Shown here: one piece after another, positions 37,401 through 49,860 of the stretch | How the letters are laid out: every line of letters begins with the position of its first letter | Position numbering within the stretch: the first letter of the stretch is position 1 | Source of the DNA: Gossypium raimondii | Taxonomy: Eukaryota > Streptophyta > Magnoliopsida > Malvales > Malvaceae | Assembly (NCBI RefSeq): GCF_025698545.1 | Contig: NC_068575.1 | Coordinates: forward strand, 62,939,980-63,003,979 | Direction of reading: 5' to 3' | DNA: 64,000 bases | Translations under genes and position numbers: made by a program | The notes under the pieces: model-generated | Told to the model about the DNA's origin: nothing | Seen by the model: the letters and a program-made list of their open reading frames with translations, nothing else | Database searches by the model: none

Positions 37401-40400
37401 CAGCTCCAGATGATCCCGTAGAACTGTCTGTAACTGAAATATATGGCAGAACTCATGAGAATAATTTAATTGCTCAATATGGGCAACCGATGGATGAAGA
37501 GGAGCTTAATTTTATGCGTCCTGAACCTGTTTGGCAGGGATTTGTAACACACAGAAATGAACTTATCATGCTAGGAGATAGAAACGTTCTCAATGAGTTT
37601 GGCAGGTCTCGCCTTGATGACATTTCTATTGATAATAATCAGCATTGTTCAGTTAGGTCTATCGGTGTGGGAATCAACAGTGATACTGCTGAATTTGGAA
37701 ATGAAGTACATGAAAGTTTAGTTGGAGGTAGTAGTGCAGGGGATTTAGAATATTGTCATGATCGTGATGTTGCTCTTGGAGGGTACAGACAAAGTCATCA
37801 TGAGACAGATGGGAACTACATTGATAAATTAGTTAGGGATAATAGTGTAACTGGAAAAATTGATTCTAGTAAATATGTTACTGGGAATGATAAAGTTCCA
37901 AGCCCAAAGATGAAGAAGAATCTTGCAGATTGGGGGTTTTCTTTTCCTCCGTCACTACTAAGGGATGGGCAGTTGGTGCAGGCAGGCTCTAGTAAGTCTC
38001 TATGGTCAAGTAACTGCTATGCTGTTGCTGATGAACATGATGACTGTTTCAGTGCTTTGGTGGGGTCTGATGATATGCTTGCTACACGGAGACGGAAAAG
38101 CAGTGATTCTTCTACTGGAAAAATTTCCGGGGATGAAAATAAAGCCTATGCTGTAAGATCAGCAAATTCTAGTCCTTCAACCCTCCCTGATTATGGTTAT
38201 GGTGGACGAGAGCCGACCAAGAAAGAAGAGGATGAGAAAATTAGTGGTGTTAGGGAAGAGGATCCTGGGGCATCACTTGAGGATGAAGAGGTTGATGTTG
38301 TACAAGATCAAGTAAGACAAATTAAAAAACAAGAGGAGGAATTTGAAACCTTCAACCTCAAGATTGTGCATAGGAAAAACAGGCATGTCTTGTCTTGGTG
38401 ACAAATTCTAGTTCTAATATATCTTCTGTTCATTCACTGGTGCTAACACTTTTCAAAATTGCACTGATGCATAATGGTGTGTTGTATCTTGTCTTTCTCC
38501 TTTCCCTTGTGAGATAGAGAACCCTTGAATTTCTCTGGGGGTAATCTCCATGATCACTGGTTGAGGTTGGGGAGGTGAAGCTGGTTGCTAGCTTCCCTTT
38601 TAATTGTCTAACTGACAAAAGTTTTGAGGATTAATATGTTTTGTTCAATGTAATGGTGTCAAGCTGAAGGAGCTTCATTTAACTAATTAGATGATCAGCA
38701 TTGTTCACTACTTTGCCAAGTATTTAGCCAAGCTTATGTTTTTATTTTTAACTTATATATTTCTCTAGCACAATGTATAGTGAGTAGTTCACATTGCTAT
38801 CCTCTTGTTAACAGATTTCCTTACATAAGTCCCCTTTTGCTTCTCAGGACTGGATTTGAGGAGGACAAGAATTTCCATGTTGTTTTGAATTCTGTTATAG
38901 CTGGGCGCTATCATGTTACTGAGTATCTTGGTTCAGCTGCTTTTAGTAAAGCTATACAAGCACATGACCTGCATGCAGGCATGGATGTCTGTGTGAAAAT
39001 CATAAAGAACAACAAGGATTTTTTTGATCAAAGCCTTGATGAGATTAAGCTTCTCAAGTATGTTAATAAACATGATCCAGCAGATAAGCATCACATTCTT
39101 CGATTGTATGATTACTTCTACTACCGAGTAAGTTAGTACAGGCCATTTAGCTGTCTTTCTTTTTTGTTTGTTAATGTCTTCATATTCACTTAATTAAAAG
39201 ATACTGGGTATTTTTTCTGTTTTTGCAATTTCACTTATTCTGTATTGGGTATTTTCATTTTTTTTTCTCTTGCATGTTTGTATTGGATGTGTACATTTAT
39301 TGGGAACTTTGTTCTGAATATGTCTGGCTTCCAAAGGCAAATGGTTTTATCTGTAAAAGTTCAGGTTGGAATGTTTAGCATAAATGATTTTCTCTGCTGG
39401 TGTAGTAGTTTATCTATTGGCCAATGGATATGGTATCCTGCACATGATTAACAAAGTCTTCTTTATTTTCCAGGAGCATTTGCTAATAGTCTGTGAACTT
39501 CTCAAGGCAAACTTATACGAGTTTCATAAATTTAATAGGGAATCTGGTGGAGAGGTTTACTTCACAATGCCAAGATTGCAGGTTTCTGGAAAGCTGTTTT
39601 CTATAGAAGTGTATTTAATGTATGTCTCACTATTATATAATCTTCTCCTCAATTCCTCTGTGCAGTCGATTACTATTCAATGTTTGGAGGCTCTCCAGTT
39701 TTTGCATGGCCTGGGCCTAATACATTGTGATCTGAAGCCAGAAAACATATTAGTGAAAAGCTATAGTAGGTGTGAGGTGAAGGTCATTGATCTCGGTAGC
39801 AGTTGTTTTGAGACAGATCAGTTGTGCTCCTATGTTCAATCCAGGTCCTATCGTGCACCAGAGGTTATCCTAAGACTTCCATATGACAAGAAGATAGATG
39901 TTTGGTCACTTGGCTGCATCTTGGCTGAACTCTGTACTGGCAATGTAAGTATTGGCGTCCTTTTGACATTAATTATTGTTTGCTTCCTATGTCTACATTA
40001 TATTGAAGATTTTCTTAACTCATAACTAAAATAAAATAGTTGCTTAATAAATTATTCTAATTAGGAATATTACTAAAATAAAGTTTTTTTATCTTCTTTC
40101 TATCTTTGACACTTTAGACTTCTTGTCTTGCCCACAAAGGCATCCATTACACTGTGACTGTACATTAATTTGATTTTAAACTTACTGGCTGCTAAAAAAG
40201 AAAGGATCTTGTATATTTTAAGACCTTTTCTTAATTCCATTCAGTGATGTCCTCACCTATAGATGCTGAATGGACTAAAAATTTGGCACTTGTCCAATTA
40301 GTTTTTCTCGTGTTCAAAACATCAGGAAGACTAGTTGATTGAGTTGTTAACTTGTCTGCATACAGGTTTCCTGACATAATTTGGCTCAAACTTGACCAAA

Positions 40401-41192
40401 TGAAAACTTTTTGTATGTTATGGTATAAGATTTAGATTTCTATGTATTAAATCTATTGCTATAAGTTGGCTCGTTCTACTGACAAAAACTTCATTATTAA
40501 TGTTACCGAAATGCATATTCTTTCACTCTACCACTTTCTTTAATATATTTTTGGATAATATGCTTGGAAATAGAGATGTTTCCCCCTCTTTCGTCTATTT
40601 TATTTTTTTGTAGCCTCAGGATGTGTCGGTACCGTTTCTAATCACCTATTTTTTGCAACTCATGTCTTATTAATTTATGGTACAATTTGGTTTTAATGAT
40701 GGTGTAGGTCCTCTTCCAAAATGATTCACCTGCGACATTACTTGCAAGGGTAATTGGAATCATTGGTCCCATTGAACAAGGCATGCTTGCCAAAGGACAG
40801 GATACATACAAATATTTTACTAAGAATCACATGCTTTATGAACGTAATCAGGTCAACTTTTTCTCATTATTTACTTACAGTAGAAGTACTTTAAACATTA
40901 TTTTTGCAGTGGTTATGAGCTCCCTACCCGTTCTCCTTGTATTACTTGAATTCATTTTTCTTGTTTATGAAATTGAGGTTAAAGTCTTGCATTTTTACTT
41001 CAGGAGACCAACAGATTAGAATACCTGATACCCAAGAAGACATCCTTGAGGCACCGGATGCCAATGGAGGACCAGGGTTTCGTTGATTTTGTTGCTCATT
41101 TGCTTGAAGTAAACCCAAAGAAGCGCCCTACTGCCACTGAGGCTCTGAAGCACCCGTGGTTATCATACCCTTACGAACCCATATCAGCTTGA
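34487..41192 (+). CDS. Plant DYRK-type dual-specificity protein kinase (AtDYRKP2/At3g17750-like)
   Basis: Exons 34487-35666, 37020-38382, 38848-39127, 39474-39581, 39666-39944, 40708-40851 and 41004-41192 join in frame to 1180 residues. The start at 34487 gives MTEPSSIDVILDFLTRNHF, a LisH-like N-terminal motif; an upstream in-frame ATG at 34448 is less likely. Residues ~60-820 are low-complexity, Ser- and Asp-rich. The kinase domain fills about the last 310 residues: VTEYLGSAAFSKAI (divergent glycine loop), VCVKIIKNN (VAIK-type Lys), LIHCDLKPEN, VIDLGSS (DLG in place of DFG), YVQSRSYRAPEV (DYRK activation loop with YxY-like YVQSRSY) and WSLGCILAELCTGN. DYRKs autophosphorylate on Tyr and then act on Ser/Thr. 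The second intron probably uses a GC donor (38383), with a GT alternative 15 bp later. Introns 1 and 5 exceed 0.7 kb. Confidence 0.92.
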
Positions 41193-42190
41193 ATGTTAGG
41201 ATGAGACTCGCAGCAATTACTTGCCTCATTTTCAGCTCTTTTATTGACATGGAAAGGAGGTTAGTGAGTTGTAATACCTGAATGGGATTTGAAGTGATAT
41301 CCAAGGAGTTTCTCCCACTGCCAATTATGAAGGATGTGGTTTTTGAACAGTGTGGCCTTAGAGTTTGCTTCATCACTTGATATGATTTTGTGGATGGGGA
41401 ATAATTCTGATCTAATCTAACATAATATTGTTGTAAATGAAATGTGAAATTCTTTTAGGTTATGTTGTAGCATTAGCTTTCGACATAGATGGTAACAAAA
41501 TTTTGGCGGCCTGAGTTTATATTTGATTGAAATGGGGTTCCCGCTTTAATGGTGTGTTGGGAGATAGATGGGGACATATGTGCTCTTCACTCTGTTATTG
41601 TTGGCTTTGCTTGCTTCATGATGCAGCTACCTATATACACATTATCTGATCGTTGAATTGAAAACTAGTAGTCAGTCGGCTAAAAGTTTGTCAAGATATT
41701 CATTTATAAAATATTTATTAGATTCAGTACTTATTTAATATTAAAATTACTAATAATTTGATATTTAAATTCCTCTTTTAATACAATTAATCATTCAATA
41801 TATATATAAGTTGAGGCTGTTAGTGAGAGACTATTAGATGTGGATAGAGAGTAGATTTCATTCAATATTTCTTATTCATATCAAGTTTTCATCTTACATC
41901 GTATATTGAACTGCACCAGGAATTATATATTAAAAACGATAGAAAGGAGAGTGGTCCCAAAAAAAAAAAACACCAATGTATTGAGTTGTTAAGTCGTACA
42001 AGAAACCATAACATTAAATTGGTTAGATTCATTCCATAATTAAACAATGCTCAACAAATAGGGTTTCTAACTACCAGTTCTATATTCCCCTCAGTTGAAA
42101 CACCCCTCCCCTCTCCTCTCCTCTCCTCCACTCCACCAACACCCACCGGCCACCACCATCATCGACAGACACTGCCAGCTCTCCAAACAG

Positions 42191-42758
42191 GTATGCTCTT
42201 GACCCTGCCTACAGAGAAGAGCTAGAGCAGCTTCTCGGTCTGATTAAAACATATGATATTCTTATGCATGCAACTAGCTGGAGACGAAGATACTCAAAAA
42301 CACTATGATATTCTCCCTTCTTTTTGTATTCTGAGTGAATTTATCTCGTCTCTGATTAACTCCCTTCTTTTTTTTCATTTGTGCATGTCTCATTTTATAC
42401 GGATTCATAATCTGTTATTTTGATTAATTTGGATTTTCAATATGTTATTTTTGTTTGTTGCTTAGCTGTTGTAACTGATCCCATTTCTGTTTTGAGATCC
42501 AATGTTGGCTCCCTGTGTGTGTTCACACTAGGTGACGTTTCTGCACTCAACCTTGATGTCGGGTTCAAACCCTAGTTGGGTTTAAAATTGAGCACAACGG
42601 GGCTTTGGACTTCAAATCGGGTTCAAAATTGTTGGGCTCTGGTTCGTTTACGCTGAACCTTCCTCTTTGTTTGCTCTGAAACATTTATCTAATAGCTGTA
42701 TATTAGGACATGGATATCACTGTATGTTCCTCCAACTATATTAAAAAGTTTTGAGCAG
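42191..42758 (+). other. Leader intron of the RPB12 gene
   Basis: The likely 5' exon, around 42090-42190, contains a pyrimidine run of CTCTC units (42106-42130). It ends at ...CCAAACAG followed by GTATGC. The intron ends at TTTTGAGCAG (42758), 34 bp before the RPB12 ATG. Leader introns of this size are common in plant housekeeping genes. This is inferred from splice consensus only. Confidence 0.45.
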
Positions 42759-42792
42759 GTTCGTCAGGAAAAACTTGTTTGAGTGAGCATCA

Positions 42793-43728
42793 ATGGATCC
42801 ACAACCTGAACCTGTTACCTATATCTGTGGAGGTTAGCCTCTTCGCTCTTAAATAAACCCTGAGTTTTGGCACAGTCTTTTGATTCTTTATTCTTTTTAT
42901 AAAGACTGTGGGCAAGAGAACACATTGAAGCATGGAGATGTGATACAATGCCGGGAGTGTGGTTATCGCATTCTTTACAAGAAGCGAACCCGAAGAAGTA
43001 ATGTTCCTTTCTCACTACTTTTTTCCTTTTTACTATTTGTAATGCTTATTTGTGTCGCTATCAAGAATGAATTTAGGATCAGGAATAGTCAGTACTAAAC
43101 ATAAAACAAAATGTGATATGAGATCATTATTCCGATACTTGACAGTGTTGAACTGAATGCAACTTTCTTATGAACTAGATTCAAATAAAAACTCCAAATT
43201 TTAGGATCACACCTCTTATATTAATCCAACATCTCTCCTCCTGAAATTAAACAGATTGATAGACATCAAGATTGCATGACGAAGACGATTAAATTGTGGT
43301 CTTTATTCTCTTTTTCCTTTTGCTTTTTATACTTTGTGAGAACACACCATTTCCGGATATTCAACCGGGACAATATCAACCCTCATCAATCTACATTGGT
43401 TGTCCATTACAAATTCTCCTCATTGCTGTTATGAACTTACAGTATCCCTGAGACCAACCAAACATTAAACTTTTGATGCATATTAAGTTTCTTGTTAATG
43501 TTTGGGATGTGTTCTTTGTTGCCTGATGTTTAGCAATAGGCCCTCAAGTGTGATGTTTCAAATCTACAATTTTATTCTAGCCAAAAGCAGGCCTATAGCT
43601 TTGTTTAACCTGCGAAATGAATTTCCTTGTAGTCCTTTTCACATCTCGAAGAGAGTCTTTCATTATTTTGACAATTAATGTCATAAAACCTTGTCTTTAT
43701 TGTAGTTGTTCAGTACGAAGCTCGCTGA
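42793..43728 (+). CDS. RPB12: DNA-directed RNA polymerases I, II and III subunit RPB12 (RPABC4)
   Basis: Exons 42793-42832, 42905-42997 and 43706-43728 join in frame to 51 residues, the exact usual plant length. The protein reads [20 protein letters not shown] onward and ends IVQYEAR. The zinc ribbon is CxxC (CGDC) plus CRECG, with the basic KKRTRR stretch before the end. RPB12 is a small shared subunit of all nuclear RNA polymerases and stabilises the Rpb2/Rpb3 assembly. The first intron is only 72 bp and the second about 700 bp. The gene was too split to show as one frame; continuity comes from splice-phase agreement. A piece resembling intron 1 recurs at 44481-44545. Confidence 0.93.
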
Positions 43729-44480
43729 AAGTGGTGTTCGGAGAAGGGGAGGGTATGAACAAGCAATCTCATAATCAGTAGTTATGCGTTTTGTATATGG
43801 TTGATTATATTAAGTGTGGTTAGTGAGGATTTGAAGTAACACTAAGTTCTGTCCATGGATGCTTTGCCTAGTAACTAAGTGATGTCTTGATTTAGAACAT
43901 CAAAAACAAATTCATACTTTTAAAAAACTATGTTATGTTTCTTATACTTTTAAGTAATTTCTGGTTCAATGGTGAACTTTTAAATCTTTGTTTATATTTT
44001 TGAGTTTTGGATTTGATGTTTGGATGATAGAAATATATGTGAATGATATAAAGGTTGTTAAATTATCTTGCGTGGGTGAAATGTGCTCTTCTTGGTAAAA
44101 TTTGACATGGTATTTTTCTCTTGAGATGTAAAAGTTTAAATTCTGGTATTACTCCTTATGGGTAATTCGCAAATTTAGTTTTATATTAATTTGGTATTTT
44201 AGTTGCATTTTGGAATTTTGAGATTTAGTCTTGATCCAAATGATTGTTTTTAAAATTTATGCATGTGTCACTCGCTCAAATCTAAAGGTTTGCTTAAAAT
44301 GTAAAAAGTAAAACAGGCCAGATCTCGAATAAATATTTTTAAAATGAGATATTCAAATTATTATATTTATCTTTCATTCAAAATATCATTCCTTTATTAT
44401 TGGATAATTATATTGATAAAACACATTATGAGAGAATATAAAATCAAATATTGAAAATCTCTTTTACCTTTGATAATTAG

Positions 44481-44545
44481 ATAGCTTCTTCGCTCTTAAA
44501 TAAACCCTGAGTTCTGGTAAGTCTTCTGATTTTTATTCTTTTTGG
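44481..44545 (+). repeat. Displaced duplicate of RPB12 intron 1 and its edges
   Basis: AGCTTCTTCGCTCTTAAATA and the following AACCCTGAGTTCTGGTAAGT...TTTATTCTTTTT closely match the RPB12 intron at 42833-42900 (AGCCTCTTCGCTCTTAAATA, AACCCTGAGTTTTGGCACAG...TTTATTCTTTTT). The copy is in the same orientation, about 1.65 kb downstream, with a few substitutions. The coding exon that follows in RPB12 is not repeated. Confidence 0.8.
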
Positions 44546-44989
44546 GTTGTTTTTCGTCACTGTTTTTCTTTGAGCCCGAATAGCATACATTCCGGTCTCG
44601 GTACACACACTTCTTATATCTGTTCCTATGAATAATATAACATAAAAATCTCGAAATCACTCTTTGGAAGTAAAACAATATTTGGAACAAGATAAAACTT
44701 TGGAAAGAAGATTCTACCGGTGGAATTCGGGCAAAGTCGGGCTAAAAGCTCGAATCGAGTATCGGATTCGCAATTCATTGTTCTTGTATGGATTTTGAAT
44801 ATCCATGTCGGAGACTATAAATCGGGACAGGGTCTAGTGAGTCTGGCCTGAAAAAATGAATGAAATAGAGAAGGACAAGAGCAGTAAGCATCTCCTGTTC
44901 CGAATATTGGAGTCGGGATGGCTTGAAGGAACAAAAGATGATGCAATGCTTCGTTGAATATAAAGAGTTGGAATCGTAGGTAGCAACTT

Positions 44990-45170
44990 TGACTTGTTTG
45001 TTGCCATCAGGACTTTGATGTTTCGACGAGCATCGTAGCCATCGAGCTGGTTCACGATTTGAAGCATGGTACGTTGAACCTCATTGTCTCCACCATCCCC
45101 CGATCGCATCGACTTCATCAAAGAACACAATGCATGCTTTCTTTGATCGTGCCATCTGCGGTTATTCGAT
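44990..45170 (-). pseudogene. Fragment of a 26S proteasome ATPase RPT1 gene
   Basis: On the minus strand, from 45155, the DNA reads [19 protein letters not shown] and, in a shifted frame, [19 protein letters not shown], then IKVLMATN. This is the Walker B and sensor-1 part of the AAA+ ATPase RPT1 (regulatory subunit 7). Between the two parts a segment equivalent to about eight residues (GARFDD region) is lost with a frame change, and similarity stops after MATN. The sequence before the ATG ends ...ACCGCAG, which looks like a preserved intron acceptor at the true exon boundary. It is therefore a copy of genomic DNA, not a retrocopied mRNA. The fragment cannot make a working ATPase. Confidence 0.8.
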
Positions 45171-45263
45171 AATGCCAAAATAAAATAAGTAGCGTAGAAT
45201 AACTTTCAAGAGAAAAGTTAAACTGCTTATAACTTATACCTGCATATCTTGAGATTAAGAATA

Positions 45264-45336
<73 letters not shown>
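45264..45336. repeat. (TA)n microsatellite, about 70 bp
   Basis: An uninterrupted TA run of about 35 units directly upstream (minus-strand sense) of the proteasome fragment. It is self-complementary and likely to be length-unstable. Confidence 0.95.
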
Positions 45337-45338
<2 letters not shown>

Positions 45339-45339
45339 T

Positions 45340-46590
45340 GAAAGATCTCTAATTTTATAAAATATGTAGAGAGGAAATAAAGTCTTTTGATATTGGTGTA
45401 TTTTGGTTTTCAAATGATGATATACCTGCTGATTTAATATATATTGTACATGGTAACCCTTTTATTTTGTTTCTTACCTCCTTATAATCAATATTCATGG
45501 TTCATATTTAGGATATTTTAATTTAATTCAATTACTAACACCATTTTCAATGTACTATTACATATTGTACATAACAACTGTTATATTTATTCAACATGAA
45601 AATAAATTAATATATTTAATTTTTTATAATTGAACTAAATTAAAGTTAATGTAAATTTGATATAATTTATTCCCACAACTATTTGTAATATAAAAGCACT
45701 ATAATCACAATTTAAATATGTGAGATCAATAATTACAAATTATTCATTTGGTTTGATAGATGAAGGATTGTATGAAATAATAATATTATTCATTTCAATA
45801 GTTTAATGTTACATCAGCAATTTCATCCTGAATTTTAGAATTTTTATTAATTTGAGATGAAATTGCTGATGCGGTATTAAACCATTAAAAAGAAATCTGT
45901 TTTATACCATCATTTCTCCAGTTTGATAAGGAGAAATAAAACAAATTAGATTGCAGTGGTAATGGGGTTTATGCAATAAGCTATGTTATAGAAGAAAATG
46001 GTATACAAGCATGCAAATTAATTACGTATAAAAGAGTAGAGGTGAAAAGGAAAATGAACATGATCATTTTAATGCTAATTAAAGTTTCATTGTAAAGGGA
46101 GTTTTACAGCAACATTTTTTTTATAGCAAGCACACATAAATCATGAGGTCTGTTTTCTACATATAAAAAAAGCTTAGATTGCTTCAATATTACATTTACA
46201 TTCTTAAATACAGTGTTTGTCAATTAATGCAGTGGAAACATCTACCAAAGCTTCCAATTAGTTTTTCCCTACAATGTGTTGATATAAATGATGGTTGAGG
46301 GGATTGACTCGTTTTTCGTGCCCCGTCCTTCAAATAACTAATGAAACTCTCAACAATAAAAACTATTGTCTTCATATTGAAGTAATTTGTCTTTAACTTC
46401 CGGTGAAGAGTTGGGACGGTTCACCTGAGTCTCCTTTTGTGAATCGTATATAGTTTTCTGTCCAAGTTAGAAATAAAATTTCGAAATAATGACAATTTAA
46501 GAGATAAATGACACTTAAAATACTTTTTATATCCTCAACAGTTTTACAAATAAAGATGTATATGTGATATATAGCTGAAAGATGGAGACA
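45340..46590. other. AT-rich spacer between the proteasome fragment and the MYB gene
   Basis: No supportable gene. At 45795-45895 there is a small inverted repeat: ATTTCAATAGTTTAATGTTA...GCAATTTCATC pairs with GATGAAATTGCTGATGCGGT...TTAAACCATT. It is probably a short fold-back relic. Confidence 0.5.
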
Positions 46591-46600
46591 TGCATGGGTG

Positions 46601-47495
46601 TTAGGAGGACCTGGGCACTGATAAGAAATCGAAGAAGGGAACAGCAGGCCTACTCTGATGTTCCTGATCCACCTCTTCACCGTCTCTCTTGCAGGTGTTG
46701 TCTGTCACTTCGCTTTCGTTGGAGTCTGTATTTACTTGAAGGAAATCGTAGAATTCGGTTGGCTGGGTTGTATCTGCTATTGCTACACATATAAGTATGA
46801 AATGTTAATTATTTGTTAAGAAAAAATATTCATGGTGAGAACATGATACAGGTAATATATTGGAAACAAAGCAAAACAAACCTTGAGTAGTGGTGGTAAG
46901 ACTAGGGTTTGGATTGTGTGCGTAAAAGTGTTTGAAATAAGAGTAAGGAGGGAAAGCGTGCATGTAATTATTGTGGGGGAAAAGGGTGGTGCTTGTTATG
47001 TGATGTTGATGTGAGGTGGAAGTGGAAGTGGAAGTGGAAGGAGGAAGAGTTTTGGAAGAGGATCTTTGTCGGCGGCATCTACGAGCCATGATGACATGCC
47101 AATGGTTCTTGACGGCGTTATCAGTACGGCCAGGGAAAAGCCTTGCAATAACAGACCATCGATTGCCGTGGATCCGATGGGAAGCCAAAAGTCGTTCTTC
47201 TTCCTCTTCCGTGAAAGGGCTTCTATTGATTCTGGGATCTAACTGGTTGAACCATCTCAGCCTGCAGCTTTTGCCTGATCATATCAAAACTAATATATTT
47301 AAAAAACCTAGCTAGTTATGATATAAGTAGATGAAGAAGAATTGAAGCATAGGAGTAAGTAAGTAAATAAGATGGAAGACCTGATCGGCCTTGAAGCTTT
47401 TCGGCTATGGCGTTCCAATTATGAGGACCATAGCGTTGGACCAGGTCCAGCAGCTTGTCATCTTCAGCAGGCCTCCAGTGGCCTCTGGAGCACAT
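46601..47495 (-). CDS. R2R3-MYB transcription factor, subgroup 21 (MYB52/54/56 type)
   Basis: Three exons on the minus strand, 47381-47495, 46882-47274 and 46601-46782 (TAA), join in frame to 229 residues. It opens [19 protein letters not shown], with R2 at about residues 5-55 (the three-tryptophan pattern HW...NW...RW) and R3 at about 57-106 (first Trp replaced by Phe in [11 protein letters not shown], then NRWSVIA and NHWHVIM). The R2 phrase [20 protein letters not shown] and the C-terminal PFFDFLSV motif fit the MYB52/54/56/105/117 group, which regulates secondary wall formation, organ boundaries and mucilage. The intron positions, early in R2 and after R3, are usual. The last acceptor is ambiguous by 9 nt (CAATAGCAG, three codons). 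A (CTT)n tract lies just upstream of the ATG. Confidence 0.92.
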
Positions 47496-47529
47496 CTGCT
47501 GATTGGCGATGAAGAAGCGTAGATAGGCT

Positions 47530-47561
47530 GCTAGAAGAAGAAGAAGAAGAAGAAGAAGGCA
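47530..47561. repeat. (GAA)n microsatellite in the MYB 5' leader
   Basis: About nine GAA units (CTT on the coding strand), ~35-65 bp upstream of the MYB ATG. It is probably transcribed as leader; CTT/GAA repeats are common in plant 5' UTRs. Confidence 0.8.
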
Positions 47562-47599
47562 ATTGAATTGTGATGTGGGTTAGTTGATGGAAAGTCTAG

Positions 47600-49860
47600 G
47601 CAAACCATACAAAAAACAAGGGTTGCTTGGTGAAATCAATTTGGTTCTCTTTTGCTTTCAACTTTCTAACCTACATCCCCTATTTTCTTATACTCAAAAA
47701 CTATACAACCTGATATTATTGTAAAATGGTATGCCAGGTAAAGCATATGTTGGGAGATTTTTAGGTCTTCTCTCAGACCTAACAAACATTGCCACCCTCA
47801 TCGCTAAGGCTACCATATTTTGGAAAATCAGAAATACCGGTTAGCAAACATTTGAATCATTTTCTTTTTGAAAATATTACGCTCATCTAAGAATAGGAAT
47901 TTTAACCCAGTTTCATTCCATATTGATTTAGACTCACTGACTGTTCACCTATTTTACCTACAGAAACAGATGATGTGTTGTTGTTGCGGCTTCCGCTGCT
48001 ATCTCCCAAAATAACTAATCTATGTTTTATCATTAATAATATCATACATGCTTTCTTTTATAATTAATTTTTAAAAAGGTCCCTTCAACTTCACCTTGTA
48101 TATTAAGATTACTCAAATTTATAGCTTTTTTAAATGACCCATTTTAAACTAATTTGTCATCCCTACTACCAACTACCAACCTATTCCCTATGCATGCATT
48201 TCTGCTCCAATTCTTACCTTTCCCCATGTTTTCCATTATTTTGGGACCAATGATATAAGATGGTAGCCTTTCCACCAAATATATTCCTTCATTCTTACTA
48301 TTGTCAGAAAACCACAAGTCTATTTCAGTGTGGAAATAAATATAGCAAAGAGTGCAACTCAATTATTTTTGAGCTTGTGGATAAGGATGTAAATTAGTAA
48401 TCCATCCCCTGTAAACGTACATCTCATCTGATGCTGTCATATTAACTAGATGAGTTTTGTTCTAACCATATTTATTACAGAATCTCAAGTTTATATATAT
48501 ATTGCAGATCAATAAAGGCACTAAACATCCCTTTCTTTCGGCTCAAGTGTGGAATGATGTCGACGATGAAGATAATAGCAGCAAACATAATTTTGTCATG
48601 TTTAAAATTAAACAGGCAGTCCCAGAACAGTGGGGTCTTCAAAAAGTGCGGCAGCATTCACTACCAGAGCGGTCCAATAATATGGCAGCATTGCACATCA
48701 ACAATTCTTCTTCAAATTTCAATCATTCCACCCACAAAGCCAGAAACCATTACATGCTAAGCAAAACCTACAACTCTAATCTATTTCACATCATCTTTCT
48801 GTTTGTTATGTTTTAATGACATATGATCGATGCTAATCAGCATTTGATAATATACATATACAACAACTTACTAATGCATTTGGCAGCTCATAGTTTAAGA
48901 ATTATGGTAGGTTTAATCTGTAATGCCTTGGGATGCACTCTTGTTTCGGGTGTTATGTTTATGTTCATTATGGTTTGTCTGTTTGTTGGGAGCTGTTTAG
49001 TGTTTTTTGTAAGGAGTATGGCCAGGCGATCTGTTAGTGTTTCATGGTGGTCTCCACCTTATTAATAAATGTCAATTTCTCTGAGCAAAAAATAAATAAT
49101 AATAAAGTCTTGCCTTGACCCATGCAACATCAAATATCACATATATGCTCTGTCGCCTGCCGTCAAGTTTTTGACCATGGAACATTATACAGTACTCTGA
49201 ATATTGACCATGGCATTGAACACATATATTATATTATATGCTGTCATGAATGGGGGGGGGGGTCTCCAGGTGTTTTATAGGCTTTGATGAAGCTGGAACT
49301 TAGAGACATGGGCAGAGAAATAAGAGAAATAGGTTAGTAGCCAATCATTAATCAGGATTTGAAAAAGGACGATATTATTAACAAATGAACTTGTGCAACC
49401 ACAACCATATGATTAAGCTGCAGATACCGCCACACCATTCAAAACCCCTAACAAGGATAATAAATATCTGAAGCTCTCAATTAGCTGCTTTTAATATTAA
49501 CTTCTTGATCGACCATTACTGAGTGGTCAACAAACTTCAACTTTACCCCAACCGAAAGTTACGTTTCAATTCTAACAAAGGGAATCAATTATAGGAATCT
49601 AAGGTCTTCCCACGGTAGATTATACCTTCCCTTTTATTGTCAATAAATCAAATATTAAACCAATTAATCCAACATAACTTCTCAAATCATGTGTCAAAGG
49701 AATGTAGCCTCTTTCTTTTTTTTTACTTAAAACTCCGACAAGAAAAGGTTCACATTACGAGATAGAGCAGATGCATCAGAGCCTCTATTGATGATTTTCA
49801 GTATTTACATAAGACATGAAAAAGACTACCACCCACACTTCAACTTAATATCCTTGTATA
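47600..49860. other. Spacer between MYB and D-cysteine desulfhydrase genes
   Basis: It contains a frame at 48502-48816 (+) of 104 codons without recognisable similarity, a G10 run at 49252-49262, and AT-rich DNA. I see no second exon, signal or domain for the 48.5-kb frame and do not call it a gene. Confidence 0.5.

Noticed and set aside
42191-42330. Short coding-looking phrase (LDPAYREELEQLLG) after the RPB12 leader exon
   Set aside because: It is under 50 codons, ends quickly, and lies in the inferred leader intron. No family could be named.
48502-48816. 104-codon open frame (+) as a possible gene
   Set aside because: No family resemblance, no splice-linked exons, low-complexity Asn/Ser stretches. 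It looks like a chance frame in a spacer.
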